DNA of 64,000 bases. Source: an uncultured Psychroserpens sp. Lineage in GTDB: Bacteria; Bacteroidota; Bacteroidia; Flavobacteriales; Flavobacteriaceae. Positions 45,516 through 54,252 of this stretch are shown here, piece by piece; within the stretch, counting starts at the first letter, position 1, and each line of letters opens with the position of its first letter. Both the position numbers and the translations under genes were made by a program. The notes under the pieces were generated by a model. The model was not told the origin of the DNA. It saw nothing but the letters and a program-made list of their open reading frames with translations, and searched no databases. The stretch spans positions 434,001 to 498,000 of the forward strand of contig NZ_CANLNS010000002.1 of the NCBI RefSeq assembly GCF_947492715.1. The letters are read 5' to 3'.

Positions 45516-47177
45516 TTAGTTACAGTTAAAATCAGCAGGTGTAAATACACTTTGAGTTTCAATAATATTATCTAAAATACTTGTTCCCCTTAACGTTACT
45601 CTTACAAAATTAGACCCAACTTCAGTAATTAATCCATTAAAGTTGTTCATCCTTAATTGCGTAACTAAATCAGCACCAGTAAGTGGTCCTAACACATTAT
45701 TAGCATTAGCAGGATCAATTTGATCAGCAGTAATGATTAGTTGCTTTACAAATGGTATTCTCACATTTGAATACGATTGATAGGCATCATATACCAAGGA
45801 AGCACTTAAAGGCGGAACCGTTACTGTTCGTTCAAACGTAAATTCAACAGTTTCTTCAACAGTCTCTTCTTCGAACTGCGATTGAGATTCCGTAACTTCC
45901 TGCGAAAATCCATAAGAAGTTGTTGTTTCTCCACTAGCTGTGGCAGAACCACCAAAAAACTTTGCCTCTGCCTCTACACCTACGGTTACAGACACTTCTA
46001 AATCTTCTCGAGAGCTAATAGACAATGATTCTTCCCAACCTACTGTACTTGACACAGTTTCAACTTCGTTAATCCCAACAACCTGTGACAAGCCTCCTTG
46101 AGTACAGTTTACCAAAGTACTATTAAAACCAAAATTTGAATCTACCTCTGGAAACAAAGGAGAAAGATAATCTGTAGTTTCAACTTGTTGGGCGTTCCAG
46201 AAAAGATTTAATGCTATAATTCTAAAATATTGAATGGTTCCAGAATTGTTAGTATGCCAGTAGGTTTCACCGGCGTCAGTGTAACTTCTTATTACTTTAT
46301 TATCTGCCATGCCTCTTATTACATATAGGCCATTATCTTCTTTAGTTATTTTAAACTTTAAATCTGCTCCAAGTACACTTGGATCTGTTGATGGATAAGA
46401 ATATACACCTGATTGCGAAAATTGTCTTTGTGTATTACCAATTCTTAAATAACTATTGGTATGGTTGCTATATATTGCAAAAACATTTTCTTCATTCGGA
46501 AATTTATAAAAATAGTATTGGTGATTAGACCAAGATGCGTTAAATGTAGAAAAATCTCTTTTTAATTTGGTAAAGCTGTTACCTGCAGCGGATGGTTTCT
46601 CTACAACTTGATCACCATAATTTCCGTTTGCATCAACAGTTTGAAGAAAATGGGGCATATTTTCTTTAAAGCTAATTTCTTCTGTTAAAAATTGTAAATC
46701 AGAAGTATTAGGGATTATAGAAGTACCGTTTTCTAAAAAGTTAACGATGCTAAAAGATTCAGAAATAAGTTCTTGATTATTACTGTCTCTAACGATAATA
46801 CTTAAAGGAATTCCATTTCGAAGTTCATTTTCTGCATCTTCCGATAAATCTTCGATGGCAATAGAGAGTTGCGCTACTTGTGTGAAGGGATCAACAGTTA
46901 ATTCTTGATCATAATTACCGTGAACTGCATCTGTTTCAAGTGTAACCGTTGCAGGCGTATATCCTTTTTTTGCAATCGGTCTTGTATTAATTTTAAGGCC
47001 AATATCCCCAAGATAACTTTCGAGGTCATTAACAGAAATTCCTGCTGTTTCTTGTAGTTCTCCATCTCCTGGTCCTGGTCCTTCGATAACATCTTCATCT
47101 TTGCTACATCCAATGATTAATAATAAAAAGGCTAAATAAACTAATTTTCGAAACCCAATGTTAAATGTTGTTTTCAT
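45516..47177 (-). CDS. lipoprotein with apparent aerolysin-like pore-forming domain
   Basis: 553 residues. Lipoprotein signal with Cys24 (LLLIIGCSKDED); an N-terminal region to about 200; a beta-trefoil-like stretch at about 215-325 (FAIYSNHTNSYLRIGN, GLYVIRGMADNKVIR); and a C-terminal beta-rich domain at about 345-545. The last has a long Ser/Thr/Glu alternating region (GETTTSYGFSQEVTESQSQF) followed by FERTVTVPPLSASLVYDAYQ and VRIPFVKQLII, the insertion-loop and VPP pattern of aerolysin/ETX-type pore formers. The assignment is by eye and not certain. It is followed by a T9SS cargo gene and is divergent from a TPR-LuxR regulator. Confidence 0.75.
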   Translation of the reverse strand: MKTTFNIGFRKLVYLAFLLLIIGCSKDEDVIEGPGPGDGELQETAGISVNDLESYLGDIGLKINTRPIAKKGYTPATVTLETDAVHGNYDQELTVDPFTQVAQLSIAIEDLSEDAENELRNGIPLSIIVRDSNNQELISESFSIVNFLENGTSIIPNTSDLQFLTEEISFKENMPHFLQTVDANGNYGDQVVEKPSAAGNSFTKLKRDFSTFNASWSNHQYYFYKFPNEENVFAIYSNHTNSYLRIGNTQRQFSQSGVYSYPSTDPSVLGADLKFKITKEDNGLYVIRGMADNKVIRSYTDAGETYWHTNNSGTIQYFRIIALNLFWNAQQVETTDYLSPLFPEVDSNFGFNSTLVNCTQGGLSQVVGINEVETVSSTVGWEESLSISSREDLEVSVTVGVEAEAKFFGGSATASGETTTSYGFSQEVTESQSQFEEETVEETVEFTFERTVTVPPLSASLVYDAYQSYSNVRIPFVKQLIITADQIDPANANNVLGPLTGADLVTQLRMNNFNGLITEVGSNFVRVTLRGTSILDNIIETQSVFTPADFNCN

Positions 47178-47540
47178 AATATTTGTTTTTGTGGTTATTG
47201 AATTTGTAGTAATCTTAGTTTGGTAAGTCTGCAGCCTTATCCAAAATAAGACACCACAAAAATGATTATATCGATTGTTCTATACTCCAAAACTAGATAT
47301 GAAAGCATCTAAAATCTAATTTTCGGCATGGACAAAGTATGGACACATGTTATGAAACATGTATAGACGAGACATTATTTAACTTACACAAGTAATTGAC
47401 AATCAATATATTAACAACCTTAACATTCGATTTTTTATGGACACGACATGGATCACCTTCTTTTTGACATAGATAGACAACGGAATTGAAGTAAAATAAC
47501 TAGTTATAATGTTTAACTTAGTTATCTAGAAATTATCATT
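47178..47540. other. 363-bp divergent regulatory spacer
   Basis: No gene is visible. It contains a minus-strand TANNTTTG match (TAGTTTTG, 47295 to 47288) about 110 bp before the lipoprotein start, three direct ATGGACA copies (47328, 47339, 47437) and an inverted repeat ACATGTT-ATGA-AACATGT at 47345-47362. These could be operators for the divergent regulator or lipoprotein gene. Confidence 0.45.
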
Positions 47541-49358
47541 ATGCAAAGACCTCTTTTTATTTTCTCTTTTATCACCTTCGGGTTACTAAACTTATATGCT
47601 CAAAATGTAATTTATGAATTACCAGAAAAACAAATGACATTTATTAATCAAGGTAAAGATTGTGTCAAAGAACAAAAATCAAATTGTAATACCTTTTTTG
47701 AAAATGCATTAAAAGAATCTATTAGAGTAGATAATGATTCTATATTGGCGCAAACGTATTTTGAAATATGCAATGTGCTAGATTTTGTTGGTAATAGTGA
47801 AGATCATATTGCTTATGCAAAACGCGGCTTAGAGCTTGATGGTAAGAATCATCCATTAGTAACAAATAGATTGTTACGAGAGCTTGGTTACGCATATTCT
47901 AGAAATGGAACAATTGATAGTCTTATCCCAACTTATGAAAAGGCCATTTACTGGGCAGAATATGCAAATGACAGTAGTACAATAGCTATGAGTAGAATTC
48001 GATTGGCCAGTTCGTATAGACGAATTGGTAATATTAAAAAATCCATTGAATTATTGTTAGATACTAGAGTATTTGTAGAAGCTAGTAATGACATTCACAG
48101 GGAAAGTGGATTGTCTTTTACACTAGCAAATGCATATGCTTCAAATGGTGATTATGATTTGGCCATTTCGAATTACCGGGAAGCTGCTAATGGTTTTTTA
48201 GAAGAAAATGATAAAGGAATGTATGGTGCTGCAATTATAAGTCTAGGTATGGTTTCACTCGATAATGGCAACCATAAGTTAGCTTTAGAAGAATTACCAA
48301 AGGGTATTCAAATCTTTGAAGCTATAGACGATCAGAATGGTATATTAACTGGGAAATCGCATTTAGGGCATGCCTACTATTTAGATGGCGACTTCGATAA
48401 AGCCATTACAACCCTTAAAGAGACAATTAAGAAATCTCAAGAAATAGGCAATAAGATTTTAGAAAATATGAGTAGACGTTATCTCGCACAAGTATATATA
48501 GATAAGAATGATAAAGATTTGGCTTTAAAAGAAACGACTATTATTTACAATGAAGAAAAGGCAAGAGGAATTTCTGATGCTTATTTAGTATGTGTTAGGT
48601 TACATGCTGAAGCATTAGCCATAAATAATAAAAGCTCTGAAGCTGTGGAGGTTTATGAAGAATATATTACAAAAAAGGACTCTATTTTTACTAAAGACAA
48701 GGAGAAGGAAATTGCAAATATGAGAGAATTATATGAAGCTGAAAAACGAGAAAATCAGATTGAGTTATTAGAAAAAAATGTGTCATTAAGTAATCTTCAA
48801 AAAACCTTATATGGTGTTGGCATGTTTTCTTTTATTGCCATTGCTGCACTTCTTTATTTTGGGTTTAAGCAACGTATTAAAAAAAATAAGATTGAGCGTG
48901 AAAAGCAAGAAGCTATCTATAAACAGGAAATTGAATTCAAAAAGAAAGAACTGACTTCTCAAACACTGCATCTAGTTCAAAAAAATACATTCATTCAAGA
49001 GCTTAAAGAAAACTTAGAAAAGATCAAGAAATCACCAGAACTTTTTAAAGTAGAGTTTAGACGTTTGGTAATGCTCCTTAAAAAGGAAAGTGCTGAAGAC
49101 AAGGATTGGGAAGTGTTTAAATCTTATTTCTCCGAAGTGCATAATAACTTCGACAATAAAATTAAAGCCATATCAGAAGATATTACAGAAAAAGAAATGC
49201 GCTTAGCTTCTTTTCTTAGAATGAGTCTTTCTACAAAAGAAATTGCATCGATGCTTAATGTTTTGCCAGATAGCGTGCTGAAATCAAAATATAGATTAAA
49301 GAAAAAATTGCAACTGGAAAAAGATCAAGATCTTAATGGATTCTTGAATACTCTTTAA
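47541..49358 (+). CDS. TPR-containing membrane-bound LuxR-like regulator
   Basis: 605 residues: signal peptide (ends LYAQN), tetratricopeptide repeats over about 80-380 (SLGMVSLDNGNHKLALEELPKG), a transmembrane segment at about 418-436 (YGVGMFSFIAIAALLYFGF), a coiled coil, and a C-terminal LuxR-type helix-turn-helix (LRMSLSTKEIASMLNVLPDSVLKSKYRLKKKL). This is a flavobacterial one-component regulator with a periplasmic TPR sensor and a cytoplasmic DNA-binding domain. It is divergent from the aerolysin-like lipoprotein operon, a likely target (inference). Confidence 0.88.
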   Translation: MQRPLFIFSFITFGLLNLYAQNVIYELPEKQMTFINQGKDCVKEQKSNCNTFFENALKESIRVDNDSILAQTYFEICNVLDFVGNSEDHIAYAKRGLELDGKNHPLVTNRLLRELGYAYSRNGTIDSLIPTYEKAIYWAEYANDSSTIAMSRIRLASSYRRIGNIKKSIELLLDTRVFVEASNDIHRESGLSFTLANAYASNGDYDLAISNYREAANGFLEENDKGMYGAAIISLGMVSLDNGNHKLALEELPKGIQIFEAIDDQNGILTGKSHLGHAYYLDGDFDKAITTLKETIKKSQEIGNKILENMSRRYLAQVYIDKNDKDLALKETTIIYNEEKARGISDAYLVCVRLHAEALAINNKSSEAVEVYEEYITKKDSIFTKDKEKEIANMRELYEAEKRENQIELLEKNVSLSNLQKTLYGVGMFSFIAIAALLYFGFKQRIKKNKIEREKQEAIYKQEIEFKKKELTSQTLHLVQKNTFIQELKENLEKIKKSPELFKVEFRRLVMLLKKESAEDKDWEVFKSYFSEVHNNFDNKIKAISEDITEKEMRLASFLRMSLSTKEIASMLNVLPDSVLKSKYRLKKKLQLEKDQDLNGFLNTL

Positions 49359-49529
49359 ATAAGTCATATTTTTATAATATAATAAAGGACACGCCAATAA
49401 TAGCTATAACACATTGTGGTTTTGTTCCATACTAAAATATTAAGTATAAATCAAAACGGCTGAATTTAGGCGGAATAATCCAGCGGGCGATTCCGCACAA
49501 ATCATACACGAACTCGTAAGTTATTATTT

Positions 49530-50726
49530 ATGAAAAACTGGAAAAAAATCAGCCTTCTAACAACAGTAATACTACTTGGACTTCTCTTTAGTATAATGTA
49601 CATCTTCAATATTTCAGTTTCAAAACCTTCATTTGACATTGAGTTTTCGCCTGAACGCGTTGAGAGAGAAGTGAATTTTGAATACAAAGAAAACAAGCCA
49701 AAAAACATTATAATCTTTATCGCAGATGGTATGGGTTTTAGTCATTTATCTCTTGCCTTACAAACTCAGCAGTTAGAAAACACGGTTTCCGTATGGCACC
49801 AATTTGACGTTAAAGGATGGCACGATACAAGATCCTACTATGGACCACTTACAGATTCGGAAGCATCTGCAACGGCTATGGCAACAGGAACATCAACAAA
49901 TTTTGGTCATATTGGTATCGATAAAGACCAAAAGCCCTTACAAAATGTACTTGAATTAGCATCACATTGGCAATATAATACAGGTATAGTAACAGATTCC
50001 TATGTATGGGACGGCACACCTGCAGCATTTTCGGCACATATTAGAAATGAGGATGATGCTAGAAGTATCCTTAAACAAATTGCAGCAAGTGAAATAGATT
50101 TAATTTTTGGCGAACTCGAAGATGTGGGTGAAGATGACGTGCCTGAAGAAAGTGAAAGTCTTGATATTTTAAGAAAGCGATTTCTAATTCTTGATAAGTC
50201 GTTAGAGATTCCTGCTAACGATAGTTTCTTAAAACCTATAGCCGCAATTTTCAAGGAAGATGAAATTCAGGACATGAACTCTTCTCCTAATCTCTTAACC
50301 TTAACTGAAACGGCATTAACTTATATGTCATCTCAAGATAAGCCATTTGTGCTGCTCCTAGAAAGTGAAGAAATGGATGCAGCTTCGCACGAAAATGATT
50401 CTAAAAGGGTTTTAAATGGCTTGAAATCTATTCAAGAAACACTTGCCCTTGTTTTAAATTTTTCAAAAACAAATGGAGAAACTTTAGTTCTTTTTACAGC
50501 AGATCACGAAACAGGTGGTATTGCGGCCGTAGCTGATTTTGACACTTATCCGAATCTGCAAATAAAATGGTCAACAAAAGATCATACAGCTGCTGTTGTA
50601 CCTCTATTTGCCAAAGGTCCTGGATCGGGATATTTCAGCAATGTACATCGCAATTGGGAAATTGGATATTATCTTAAAAAACTCATATCTCAAGATGCTT
50701 TTTTAACAGATGAAGTGGAAAATTAA
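49530..50726 (+). CDS. membrane-anchored alkaline phosphatase
   Basis: 398 residues with an N-terminal membrane anchor at about 8-28, then the alkaline phosphatase core: IIFIADGMGFSH (metal-binding Asp66), TDSEASATAMATG (nucleophile Ser110 by analogy with PhoA), HENDSKRV, TADHETGG and a late DHTAAVVPLFAKG. It releases phosphate from organic monoesters outside the cytoplasm. Single gene with no Pho-regulon neighbour visible. The 171-bp upstream spacer contains a palindromic GGCGGAATAATCC/GCGGGCGATTCCGC stretch. Confidence 0.9.
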   Translation: MKNWKKISLLTTVILLGLLFSIMYIFNISVSKPSFDIEFSPERVEREVNFEYKENKPKNIIIFIADGMGFSHLSLALQTQQLENTVSVWHQFDVKGWHDTRSYYGPLTDSEASATAMATGTSTNFGHIGIDKDQKPLQNVLELASHWQYNTGIVTDSYVWDGTPAAFSAHIRNEDDARSILKQIAASEIDLIFGELEDVGEDDVPEESESLDILRKRFLILDKSLEIPANDSFLKPIAAIFKEDEIQDMNSSPNLLTLTETALTYMSSQDKPFVLLLESEEMDAASHENDSKRVLNGLKSIQETLALVLNFSKTNGETLVLFTADHETGGIAAVADFDTYPNLQIKWSTKDHTAAVVPLFAKGPGSGYFSNVHRNWEIGYYLKKLISQDAFLTDEVEN

Positions 50727-50936
50727 GAAAGCAAACAACCGCTAACAGCGCATACAACCAATTTATAATTCGAATAGATAAAAGCGATCTTCGATCAATA
50801 TCATTCCAAATATCTAATTAAGTTATCACTTAACATAGAATTAAGAACTAGTGTTAAAGTAGTTATAATTTGAAGAATTTCTAATTAATTTTCAATCTAA
50901 TGGTGATACTTTCGAGCAAAATCTAAACGAATCAAA

Positions 50937-51734
50937 ATGGTAAAATTCTACTCTCTATTAATAACATTATTCCTTGTTTTTTCAATTCAAGCACAACAAA
51001 ATCTCAATGTTGAATCTATTAATTTTCAAATTGGTGATAAATATAGCTTTCAATCAGATGTCTTAAACGAAAAACGCGATATTTTAATTCATTTACCTTC
51101 CAATTATGATAGTTCCGAAAAAGAATACCCTGTCATTTATCTTCTAGATGGAAATAACCATTTCTATCATGCCACTATTGCAGTAACTATCCTAGAAGAG
51201 AACGAAAAAATTCCCGAGAGTATTATCGTTGGAATCCCTAATAATAGAGGAACAAGAGGTAGGGATTTAGCTCGCGAAAGAGGTAAGTTTATGCAATTTA
51301 TAAAGAACGAAGTGATAGATTTTGTTGAAAACAAATATAGAACTAATGACCAAAAAACTATTTTTGGTCACTCTATGGCTGGGGCATTTGTTTTAAACTA
51401 TTTAGCCACACAGCCCTCATTGTTTGACAATTATATCGTAGCGAGTCCAGTTATACAGATTTTGAATTCCGAATTACTAGATAAATATGAAAATTTGTTT
51501 AAGCAAAACACAACCTTAGACACGTCTATATATCTAACTATGACTAAGCTAGAAGCAGAGGGAGAAAGAGCTACTGAAGCTCTTGGTAAGTTTGTTGAAA
51601 TTTTAAAAAACAAAGCTCCTAAATCACTTTCATGGAAATATGATTATATCGAGAATCAAATTCACATGACCACTCCATATATAACCTTTTATCAAGGTTT
51701 AGCTGAATTTTATAAAAACTATAATGTACAGTAA
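50937..51734 (+). CDS. secreted alpha/beta-hydrolase (esterase D/Fes-like)
   Basis: 265 residues with a signal peptide (ends SIQAQQN) and an esterase fold of the PF00756 type: YPVIYLLDGNNHF, the nucleophile elbow FGHSMAGAFVLNYLA and a C-terminal His near IENQIHMTT. Related proteins hydrolyse siderophore esters or other acyl esters. No siderophore genes lie nearby, so the substrate is open. Confidence 0.85.
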   Translation: MVKFYSLLITLFLVFSIQAQQNLNVESINFQIGDKYSFQSDVLNEKRDILIHLPSNYDSSEKEYPVIYLLDGNNHFYHATIAVTILEENEKIPESIIVGIPNNRGTRGRDLARERGKFMQFIKNEVIDFVENKYRTNDQKTIFGHSMAGAFVLNYLATQPSLFDNYIVASPVIQILNSELLDKYENLFKQNTTLDTSIYLTMTKLEAEGERATEALGKFVEILKNKAPKSLSWKYDYIENQIHMTTPYITFYQGLAEFYKNYNVQ

Positions 51735-51744
51735 ATAAAACAGT

Positions 51745-51875
51745 ATACAGCAACATATACAGCCTCATATTCTTATTCTGTGCGTACTCCAAAAATCCTT
51801 GAGATTTCCCTATGGTTCGTTTTCTTTTGTTAACTTAGTTTTAGCCAACGCAACGTATGAGCATAACGACTTAGT
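51745..51875. repeat. degenerate intergenic element, copy 2
   Basis: Order matches the element at 44210: CAACATATACAG, GTGCGTACTC, AAAAATCCTTGAGATTTCCC, then GGTTCGTTTTCTTTTGTTAA and AGCCAACGCAACGTATGAG. It lies immediately before the DUF5946-like gene. Confidence 0.6.
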
Positions 51876-51925
51876 AAAGTGAAGTAAACCATACACGAAC
51901 ACGTTGACAATAAGCGAAAAGAATA

Positions 51926-52459
51926 ATGCAAGATTACATCGATTTAGCTAAAAAAAATGGAATAGTACTTTTAGACAATGGCAAGTGTCAATTTTGTGGA
52001 GCAAAGACACAAAGAGGAATTCATGAGTGCCTAGAAATTTTTAATTTTGGATTTCAATATATTGATTTTGCTAATGCTGAAAACCATATATATAAGTTTC
52101 TGATTGTTGATGCTCACACGTTACAACATCCTGAAATTCATGGTAGATGGAGTAATCATTTTCATCTTACAAGACTTCATTTAATTTTTAAGTATAATAT
52201 AAAATGGACTTACAAGCTATCACCTAAATTAAGTGATTATCTGAATAAGTATAAACGTCATAAACAAACTGAACGTCTATCTCCACCAGAAACTAATAAA
52301 CGAGGGAAAATCACAAGCTCTTATATAAAAGAGAAGTCCACTAATGAATTAATATCTAAAGACTTAATACGAAAATGGGCAGCTGAAGTTTATAATAAGT
52401 GGAATGCTCATCATAAAGTCGTTGATATTATTGCAAAGGATTTTTTAGACACAAACTAA
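51926..52459 (+). CDS. DUF5946-like protein with Cys pairs
   Basis: 177 residues, cytoplasmic. The N-terminal CQFCGAKTQRGIHEC gives a Cys-X2-Cys plus Cys pattern, followed by conserved aromatic/His segments (IVDAHTLQHPEIHGRWSNHFHL). I associate this with DUF5946, a family of unknown function often found as single accessory genes. It follows the repeat element copy 2 closely and may be a mobile cassette gene. Confidence 0.65.
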   Translation: MQDYIDLAKKNGIVLLDNGKCQFCGAKTQRGIHECLEIFNFGFQYIDFANAENHIYKFLIVDAHTLQHPEIHGRWSNHFHLTRLHLIFKYNIKWTYKLSPKLSDYLNKYKRHKQTERLSPPETNKRGKITSSYIKEKSTNELISKDLIRKWAAEVYNKWNAHHKVVDIIAKDFLDTN

Positions 52460-52469
52460 AAACTCTAGT

Positions 52470-52540
52470 TGCTAATAATGTATATAGTAATTTACTTATT
52501 TTGTGTACTCAAAAACCCTAAAATATCACAAAAGTGATAT
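52470..52540. repeat. degenerate intergenic element, partial copy
   Basis: GCTAATAATGTATATAG, TTATTTTGTGTACTC, AAAAACCCTAAAATATCAC: aligned without large gaps to the first half of copy 2. The second half (CTTTTG...AGCCAACGC) is missing. Confidence 0.45.
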
Positions 52541-52694
52541 AGATTATTTGATGAAATAAATTATGATTCTACATTCTATCAAGAATTTTCAACAGTTCAG
52601 AAATTAATAATTTCAATTGTTAAGATATGATTGCTACTTTGCACATGTTAATGTTAATCTTAAACTAACAGACACATTAAAAGTTCGTATCGTA

Positions 52695-53726
52695 ATGAAT
52701 AAACGAAAAAAAACAATAATAATTCGAATAGTTCTATTTGTTGGAACAATAACCTCATTGTTTTTTGTGCCATGGCTACTAGTAAAGGCATGGATTCTTC
52801 CTCTACCAAATACGATTCAAGAACAGTTAGATGAGGCCATTAATCATGGGTTTGATGGAATAATCGTTTATGTTGACCAAGCAAACAAAGCTCCTCAATA
52901 TTTTGCTTCTGGTTGGCATAATCGAGAATCTAAAATACCTGCCAAACCAGACGCACTATTTAAAATTGCAAGTATTAGTAAACTATATGATGCTGTGGCA
53001 GTTACCAAATTGGTAAATTCTGGCAAACTGTCATTAGATAAATCAATTGCTGATTATCTTCCCGATTTGGTTGGAAGGATTCAAAATGCCGAAAACATCA
53101 CTTTGAGATTACTGATACAGCATAGAAGCGGTATTCCTAATTTTACTGATGCTCCAAATTTTTGGGCGACTCCATCCCAAACCTTTGAAGAAAGTCTTGA
53201 GCTAATTTTGGATAAACCAGCCAATTTCGAGCCCAATGAAGACTATGAGTACTGCAACACCAATTACCTTTTAATTAATAAGATAATGGATGACGCTCTC
53301 GGCTACGATAACTTTCAATTCATTGAAAAAGAAATTCTAATACCACTAAACCTGAACAACACTTACAGCTCTTTAAATAATGTAAACTTAGACCATGTTA
53401 TGAGCGGCTATCATGTAGGGCACCCTTTTGATTTAAAAGAAGATGAGCATGGCATGCTCGCCACTGCAGAGAATGTAGGGACATTCCTAAGAGCATTAAA
53501 TGACGGGTCCATATTTAAGCCAGACGAAAAGGACATATACACGTCCATTTATGAGTATGAACATGCAGGTTGGGTACCAGGATACCAGAGTTTTGCAAAA
53601 TATTATAAAGACATTGATGCCGTTGTTATAGCATTTTACAGCACAACAGATTCTAAACTTTACAATTGGAACTTATCCGAAATCATAAATAATAGAATTA
53701 GAAAAATAATTAAAACTAAAAACTAA
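52695..53726 (+). CDS. membrane-anchored serine hydrolase (beta-lactamase superfamily)
   Basis: About 343 residues: an N-terminal transmembrane anchor at about 8-34, then a class C beta-lactamase/DD-peptidase fold with SISK (Ser93 nucleophile, Lys96), YCN in YEYCNTNYLL, and HAG in place of the usual HxG third box. The open frame begins further upstream at a TTG, but the anchor begins at MNKRKK, so this is the start. Likely acts on peptides or esters in the periplasm; antibiotic resistance is not implied. Confidence 0.85.
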   Translation: MNKRKKTIIIRIVLFVGTITSLFFVPWLLVKAWILPLPNTIQEQLDEAINHGFDGIIVYVDQANKAPQYFASGWHNRESKIPAKPDALFKIASISKLYDAVAVTKLVNSGKLSLDKSIADYLPDLVGRIQNAENITLRLLIQHRSGIPNFTDAPNFWATPSQTFEESLELILDKPANFEPNEDYEYCNTNYLLINKIMDDALGYDNFQFIEKEILIPLNLNNTYSSLNNVNLDHVMSGYHVGHPFDLKEDEHGMLATAENVGTFLRALNDGSIFKPDEKDIYTSIYEYEHAGWVPGYQSFAKYYKDIDAVVIAFYSTTDSKLYNWNLSEIINNRIRKIIKTKN

Positions 53727-53763
53727 AGAGACTATAAACTTAAAAAAAACTTAAATCGTTTTT

Positions 53764-53790
53764 ATATAATTGATATATCAATTATATTTG
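53764..53790 (+). promoter_or_regulatory. 24-bp perfect palindrome overlapping a -7 box, upstream of marR
   Basis: A 24-bp perfect palindrome (53764-53787, core TTGATATATCAA) overlaps TATATTTG at 53783-53790, an exact TANNTTTG box 18 bases before the marR start. A further TATCAAATATA half-site follows. The placement is that of an autoregulatory MarR operator. Confidence 0.7.
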
Positions 53791-53807
53791 TATCAAATAT
53801 ATAATAT

Positions 53808-54248
53808 ATGGACTTACCCCTTCCGTCAGAGACAATATTTCATGTCATAGAAAGTAGCATTAAGGAATATCGAAAATTTGCACAGAGGAACATTTCCAAC
53901 AAAATAAAAGACATGACCATTGACCAGGGCATGTTACTCCTCTTTCTAAATAAATATCCAGACCTAACTCAAAACGAAATTGCCGAACTGGTATTTAAAG
54001 ACAACGCATCAATGACACGAATGATCAATACAATGGTTCAGAAAAAATACCTGAAACGCTCAATGAATCCTGAAGACAGAAGGCGTTACAAAATAGAAAT
54101 CACAAACAAAGGAAAGGACGTATTGGAAACGCTTCCTCCCATAATTCACCACAACAGAAAATCATCATTAAAAGGAATATCAAAAAACGAACTTAATCAA
54201 TTGGAAATCATTTTGAGTAAAATCAGAACCAATTGCATAAAAATATAA
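53808..54248 (+). CDS. MarR family transcriptional regulator
   Basis: 146 residues with a winged helix-turn-helix (LTQNEIAELVFKDNASMTRMINTMVQKKYLKRS) and the wing NPEDRRRYKIEITNKGKD. The helical ends should form the dimer interface. It lies four bases before the S41 peptidase gene, and its promoter carries a perfect palindrome, so it probably represses itself and the peptidase in response to an unknown ligand. Confidence 0.92.
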   Translation: MDLPLPSETIFHVIESSIKEYRKFAQRNISNKIKDMTIDQGMLLLFLNKYPDLTQNEIAELVFKDNASMTRMINTMVQKKYLKRSMNPEDRRRYKIEITNKGKDVLETLPPIIHHNRKSSLKGISKNELNQLEIILSKIRTNCIKI

Positions 54249-54252
54249 CACT

